Shown here in pieces: positions 59,061-64,000 of a DNA stretch of 64,000 nucleotides. The stretch is taken from the NCBI RefSeq assembly GCF_027409185.1, contig NC_084469.1, positions 31,982,293 through 32,046,292 of the forward strand, written 5' to 3'. Within the stretch, counting starts at the first letter, position 1. Each line of letters starts with the position of its first letter. The notes under the pieces are model-generated. The model saw only the letters and a list, made by a program, of their open reading frames with translations. It searched no databases and was not told the origin of the DNA. The translations under genes were made by a program, and so were the position numbers. The DNA is from Cynocephalus volans. Its lineage: Eukaryota; Chordata; Mammalia; Dermoptera; Cynocephalidae.

Positions 59061-60095
59061 TGTACTCCTTTCTTCAGCTGAGAGATGGTGTGAGTTCCAC
59101 CTGAATTATGTAATGACAATTATAGCTAAATTTTATTGAGTACTAAAAAATTACCTAGAATTATGTACCCAACTAAATTATTAATCAAATATGGCAGTAA
59201 AATAAAGACAATTTCAGATATGTTAGACTTACCTTCCATGCATCCTTTCTCAAGAAGCTACTGGAGGCTGTGCTTCTTGAATGAGAGAACAAACTAAGAA
59301 AGAGTAAGACATGAGATACAACAAGTAGGCATCTGACAGGAGAGAGGTGAAGGGAATCCTCAGGGTGGGGGTGATGAGAGGTTCCATGATGACAATTAGG
59401 AATAGGTACAGAAGGAAACAAGTTCAGATGGAAGCAGCAGGACTCCAGGACTCCAGGATTCCAGGGAGAGACATAGTGAAGGCTTCCATCACCATTACCT
59501 CCACTACCATCATGGTAACTTTTAAATCAAAGACAAGATACCCAGAGTCTGGTCCAGGTTTTTCTCTATGCTTACTTTATTTTGACTACATGCTGATGAA
59601 GGTCCTGCTTATTCATCTATGCCCTGCTGCCTGATCTGCTGTGGATATAATCTAGAAAGATCTGCTTTGACCTCTCCTGGCAGGTGGAGGGGAAGTCACG
59701 GTGAACAGAAAATACAAAACGGTCCTCTCCCTCTGACTGTATCCAGGCCCAACATCTAAAACCTGGCCCATTTTCTGGCACTGCCACTTGTCTCAAGTGT
59801 GTTGAGCCCGATGTTTCCCATGTTACTCATCATCTTACTCAATGATTTTCCCATAAATGTCCCTTGTAGACATTTAGAGAGGCTGAAGCCAGACAAGGAC
59901 CCAAAGACTGTTTGCTTTATCTTCTCCCTCTGAGCCTTTCTCCAACAGGGGTAGCATCACATTTTCCTTAGTCTCCCTGATTGATGCTCACTGCTCAGTT
60001 TTTCAAAACTAAGTAATATATTGTCTAGGGATGCACATAAAGGTGGAAAACTATAAGGGAAAAATGGGAATGATTAACACAAAAATCATCGTAAT

Positions 60096-61246
60096 GGAAG
60101 TGGAAGGAGCACCCCCAGGATCCTAGGCAGGAGCTGAAGGCAGCCCCCAATGCCCAGCATCAGGCAAGGAGCATGCCCAGGGTCCTAGGCAGGAGTTGAG
60201 GGCAGCCTATACCGCCCAGCAACAGGCAAGGAGCATGCTGAAAACACTGCTTCTACATGGGTGGCTCACTACAGCCACCACCACAGCCATGGCTTCTGCA
60301 GAAGTGGCTTGCTGCCACAGTAGTAGCAACAGCCACTGTGCAGGTGGCCTGCTGGACTCTTGACTGCATTGATATGAGAAGAGTCACCAGCAGAGACAGG
60401 AAAAAGAAGTGGAAGTCTCTCTCCTCAAAGCCCACTCTGGAGTAATGAAGCAACTGCTCTACCAGATGACCAGACATCAACGTAAAGATGCCAGAAATAT
60501 GAAAACCCAAGAAGATATGGCACCACCGAAAGAATACAACAATTCTCAAATACCAGACTCTATAGAGCAGGAAACCCTTGAAATGACTAAAAAGAAATTC
60601 TCGGCAACAATCTTAAGGATATTCACTGAGATATGAGAAGACTCCTGTCAGACAACATAAAGAAACAAGAAAAAATCCAGGATATGAAGGAGGAAATTTA
60701 CAAAGAGATTAATACCTTAAAAAAGAATGTAGCAGCATTTGTGGAACTGAAAGATTTATTCAATGAAGTAAAAACACAACCAAGAGCTCAGGCAGTAGAC
60801 TAGAACAAGCAGAAGAAAGAATTTCTGATCTTGAAGACAGTCTTTTTGAAAGAACCCAGTTGGAACAAAAAAAGGAAAAAAATTTAAAAACATGAAGAAA
60901 ATCTGAGAGCTAACAGACAACCTTAAGCACACAAACTTCCAAATCACAGGTATTCCAGGAGGGGAGGAGGAAGGAAAAGGCATGGAAAACCTATTCAACA
61001 AAATAATGGGAAAATTCCCAGGTATAGGGAGAGACACGGACCTTCAGATCCAGGAGGCTCAAAGATCCCCAAACATTCAACCCAAAAAAGTCCTCTCCAA
61101 GACATATTGTAGTCAAACTGGCAAAGCTCAAAGACAAAGAGAAAATCTTAAAGGAAGCGAGAAAAAAGCATCAGGTCACCTATAAGGGAGTCCCTATCAG
61201 AATAACAGCAGACTTCCCAACAGAAACTCTACAGGCTAGAAGGCTG
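60096..61246 (+). mobile_element. L1 5' end: 5' UTR plus ORF1 remnant
   Basis: The 5' UTR has two similar units (GGATCCTAGGCAGGAGCTGA / GGGTCCTAGGCAGGAGTTGA) and ends GAGAAGAGTCACCAGCAGAG. The ORF1 remnant from about 60445 reads MKTQEDMAPPKEYNNSQIPD then stops. A later frame at 60982-61185 reads MENLFNKIMGKFPGIGRDTD. It is the same family as the ORF1 of the 5.4-kb L1. Sequence breaks off within ORF1 after CTCTACAGGCTAGAAG, where a second L1-type 5' end begins. Confidence 0.85.
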
Positions 61247-63395
61247 CTGGTGAAGATGGCAGAATAGATGGTTGCCAGCATCACTCTCTCCCACAAATCA
61301 ACAAATTTGCAACTATTAAAGAGCAACAACAGCCAAGCTGGGTCAGCTAGAACTTAGGGGAAGAGGAGGAGAGATCTATGGAGTGAATGAAGGCAGGAGA
61401 AGCCATGATGAGAGGAAGAAAAGATCATTTCTACCATTTTGAATCCCGGCCACTGCAAGGCTGAAGCTGGTGAGCACATGGAGCAAGAGCTGGCAAAAGC
61501 TGCTGCTGTGCCCTTTGGATGGAGTTGCTTGGAGGCAGTGGAGTAGAAGAGGGCCTTGGTGGCCCCCAGGCCAGCAAGACCACTAACAGGGTTCCTGTGG
61601 ACACACATAGGAGCAAGGAACCACAGCAACAGAAAAAAAGAGACACTCAGAGACCGGTGAGTCATCACAAGGGACCAGTGCACAGCCCATCCCATGGGAA
61701 GTGCTTGGAGTGCAGGCAGTGGGGGAGATGGGCCCGCTGGGGGAACACTGGGGCACAGCAAGGACAGCTGATTTGCCCCCCAATTGGCATAGCCCATCTA
61801 TGTGTAGACTGGTCAAGAATACAGAACTGCAGGGGGAGCAGTTTGCTGAAAAGACTCAGGTCCAGACCAGAGTTTCTACACAACTCAGGTGTACCGGATC
61901 TCACAAAACCTGGAAGTACCTACAAAGTCCACCATTAAAACCTGAGCTGCACAAAAAGCCTTCCCCAGGGAATCAGCAGCAAAGCAGCAGTTTAGCTCAA
62001 CCACAGGGCTCACATTCTGGTTCCCATAGGAAGTTCACCCATTTTAGAAGTAAGCAAAGGACAACAAATTAGTTCCAGCACAGAGGTGAAGTGGTGGAAC
62101 AGCAAATAATCCAACACAGAACTGAAAGAAAAAACAAAGTACCCACAGATCAGAGACAAAGTTTGATATTAACCAGTAAAGGTCTAACACCTATAAAACC
62201 AAAGAATACCTATAAAGCCTAGAAGGACTGGAAGATCCTTGGGCCCCCAAGCCAGGGAGTGGGGAGGGTTGGGGGCCTTAGCCATGTCCCCCTGACACCC
62301 ACAACCAGCCCAGTTATGACCACTGAGCCACCGCAGGAAGTGCCCTGGGCCCCCAAACTGGGACAGTGGGGGGCCTCAGGACTCGGCCATGCCTCCCTGA
62401 CACCTGCACCCAGACCAGCGATGACCACTGAGCCACTGAAGGGAGCACCCTGGGCTCCCAAGCTGGGTGGTGGGTGGCCCTCAGGCCTTGGCCACATCTT
62501 CCCAACACCCACATCCAGCCCAGCAAGGACCACCAAGCTGCCACAGGAAGTGCCCCAGGCTCCTGAGGGCTTCAATCACACCCCTCTGACATCTGCATTC
62601 AGCCCAGCAATGACCAAGGCACCACTGGAAGCCCCCTGGTCTACCCTGCAGGAACGAGGGGGGTGCAACAGGCCTCAACCATGCCCCTCTTCCTTCCTCC
62701 TGCTCCCACCCAATTTTCTTCCCCTGCCCCTCTCCCCCTCCCACCCAGTTGCTCCACAACATGTTAGAACATAAAAACAGATGGAGCTGGGGACCGACCT
62801 CTCTTGCAACCAGGCACGCCACTGCTGCCATGGGGCCTGCCCGGGGTCCTGAGGCATGGATCAGGACCAACCCCTCCTCCCACAACCAGGCAAGGAGCAT
62901 GCCAAAAACACCACTTCCACGTGACCACAGCCACCTCAATAGCCACGGCTGCCACAAAAGCAGCAAGACACCACAATCACTGTGCAGATGGACCACCAGC
63001 CACTTGAGTGCATTGACACAAGGAGAGTCACCAGCAGAGACCAAAGAAAAGAAGAGGATGTCTCTCTCCACAAAGCGCATTCTGGAGTGATAGAAGCAGC
63101 ATCTACTCTATGAAATTAGCGGGGGACCTGATCACACCTCTCAGCACTGGACACATCATCTAGACAACAGATCAACAGAGTAACCTTTAATCTTTCAGAA
63201 GGAGAGAAGAAATCTAGGGTCATTAAAGGTGGGAGGGGGAGGCAGAGGGGGGTGGTGAGAGATTGGACAAGGGGCATGAAGAATAAGTATGATTTGTAAT
63301 AATATATGCTAATAATATTGATTTGATGAACATATGTCAAAGTTGAACCCCTCAAATATGTATAATCGATTATGATTCAATAAGAAAAGAAAATT
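61247..63395 (+). mobile_element. Internally deleted L1 derivative: full 5' UTR with tandem array, no ORFs, L1 3' end
   Basis: It begins GGTGAAGATGGCAGAATAGA, a typical L1 5' start, followed by about 1.8 kb of GC-rich 5' UTR with a tandem array at 62240-62635. The 3' part of the UTR (62870-63085) is closely similar to that of the neighbouring L1 (GGCAAGGAGCATGCC, GAGAGTCACCAGCAGAGAC). At about 63115 it jumps to a short piece resembling the end of the ORF2 endonuclease (ACTGGACACATCATCTAGAC). It then jumps to an L1-type 3' UTR (GGGGGAGGCAGAGGGG, ACAAGGGGCATGAAGAATAA) and a short A-rich end. No ORF1 or reverse transcriptase is left. No target-site duplication was found. Confidence 0.7.
62240..62635 (+). 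repeat. About 105-bp tandem array (4 copies) in an L1 5' UTR
   Basis: Units at 62240-62345, 62346-62450, 62451-62555 and 62556-62635 (the last is shortened). Each carries a TGGGCCCCCAA-like start, a CCATG-CCTCCCTGACACC-like middle and ATGACCACTGAGCCAC-like 3' part. The units differ by roughly one base in five to ten, so the array is not very recent. Confidence 0.85.
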
Positions 63396-64000
63396 CTCAT
63401 TGTTCTACATCCTTGATAATCTTTGGTATTGTGAGTGTTTTTACTTTAGCTATTTTGGAAATATAAAATTGTACCTTATTGAGGTTTTAATTTGTATTTT
63501 TCTGATTCCTAACGAGGTGGAGAATATACTTACTGGCCATTGGATCTCCTCTTTTGTAAAGTGCTTGTCTGAGTGTTTTGCCTGGTTATTGTTGGGTTGT
63601 CTCTTACTTATTGATTTGTTAGAGTTTTTTGTATTCTAGGTACAAGTACTTTTTTAATTTAGATATATGTGCTGCAAATATCCTCTCCCACATCTTTGGT
63701 TCTTTTATAGTTTTCTTTATGAGACTTTCATAAAAAATATTTATAATGGTCATTTTCAAACATACACAAAATAGAGAGAAAATATAATAGCCCCACACAT
63801 TCCAATCACTCATCTTCAATAATTGTATAGTTTTTTTTTCTTTTTTGATGAACAGAAGTTTTAATTTTAGTGTATTCCACTTTATCAGTTTCTTTCTTTA
63901 GGATTAGTACTATTTGTGTCTTATTTAATAAATTCTTTTCGGTGGCCTTGAAGGTATTCTCCTATGTTTTCTTTTGAAAGCTTTATAGTTTTATCTTTTA
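63395..64000 (-). mobile_element. Old L1 fragment, minus strand
   Basis: CATCCTTGATAATCTTTGGT, CTTATTGAGGTTTTAATTTG, TTGATTTGTTAGAGTTTTTT and GCAAATATCCTCTCCCACAT match the ORF2 3' region of L1 in reverse. It runs to the window edge and has no long frame. Confidence 0.75.

Larger units (their letters stand above)
54130..60090. other. Repeat-rich intergenic region without a recognised gene
   Basis: Old interspersed-repeat fragments at 54430-54600 and 58730-59060 share phrases (for example CCATGTGGTGG..CTCCAGGCTTACA in the first). An MLT/MaLR-like remnant lies at about 56270-56790. The rest is AT-rich sequence with short runs of A. I see no exon that I can assign to a known gene. Confidence 0.5.

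Noticed and set aside
62259-62774. Plus-strand frame of 171 codons with repeated segments
   Set aside because: It is translation of the tandem array in an L1 5' UTR; it has no start context and no relation to known proteins.
26250-64000. Lipoxygenase pseudogene or TEKT1 expected by human synteny
   Set aside because: No lipoxygenase-like or tektin-like coding text was recognised in either strand; the region may be out of range or rearranged.

Overview
The window is nuclear DNA from a placental mammal. It has spliced protein genes with GT-AG introns, a conserved microRNA pair, CpG-rich promoters, and many LINE-1, MIR, MaLR and hAT remains. The most diagnostic lineage clue is a family of about 80-bp SINEs whose body is a tRNA-Ile-like unit with a poly(A) tail, present as monomers and as about 150-bp dimers. 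No Alu, B1/B2, carnivore, ruminant, equine or vespertilionid SINE was recognised. From family knowledge, tRNA-Ile monomer/dimer SINEs are the CYN family of colugos (Dermoptera), so a colugo such as Galeopterus or Cynocephalus is my best guess. This is inference and was not tested by alignment.

The left third is a gene-dense block that matches human 17p13.1 read in reverse. CpG-rich DNA at 1-1700 probably serves the MIR497 host transcript (+) and the upstream side of BCL6B (no BCL6B coding sequence is present). It is followed by a G-rich stretch, then pre-miR-497 (5535-5646) and pre-miR-195 (5864-5950) on the + strand. BAP18/C17orf49 (CDS 6317-8777), RNASEK (9350-10753) and ALOX12 (12923-25996) follow, all on the - strand. 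All three coding regions could be assembled exon by exon with correct phase: 172, 98 and 663 codons, the usual mammalian lengths. ALOX12 keeps all five iron ligands and the residues expected for a 12S-lipoxygenase.

From about 26.2 kb to the right end no gene was recognised. This part holds old L1 fragments, MIR, MaLR-type LTRs, tRNA-Ile SINEs and microsatellites. Two L1 structures stand out. One is a 5.4-kb minus-strand L1 (43189-48620) flanked by a perfect 19-bp target-site duplication, inserted in an older L1. The other is an internally deleted plus-strand L1 derivative (about 61247-63395) with a long 5' UTR holding a roughly 105-bp tandem array, almost no ORF1/ORF2, and an L1-like 3' end.

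The genes are not an operon-like unit. BAP18 (chromatin reader subunit), RNASEK (V-ATPase-associated membrane protein) and ALOX12 (arachidonate 12-lipoxygenase) are head-to-tail neighbours. RNASEK and BAP18 lie close enough for read-through, and BAP18 converges on the miR-195/497 transcript. I found no convincing undescribed system. The best leads are a tandem splice acceptor that switches the BAP18 C-terminus, a paired CLEAR-like E-box motif upstream of RNASEK, and the deleted L1 derivative.
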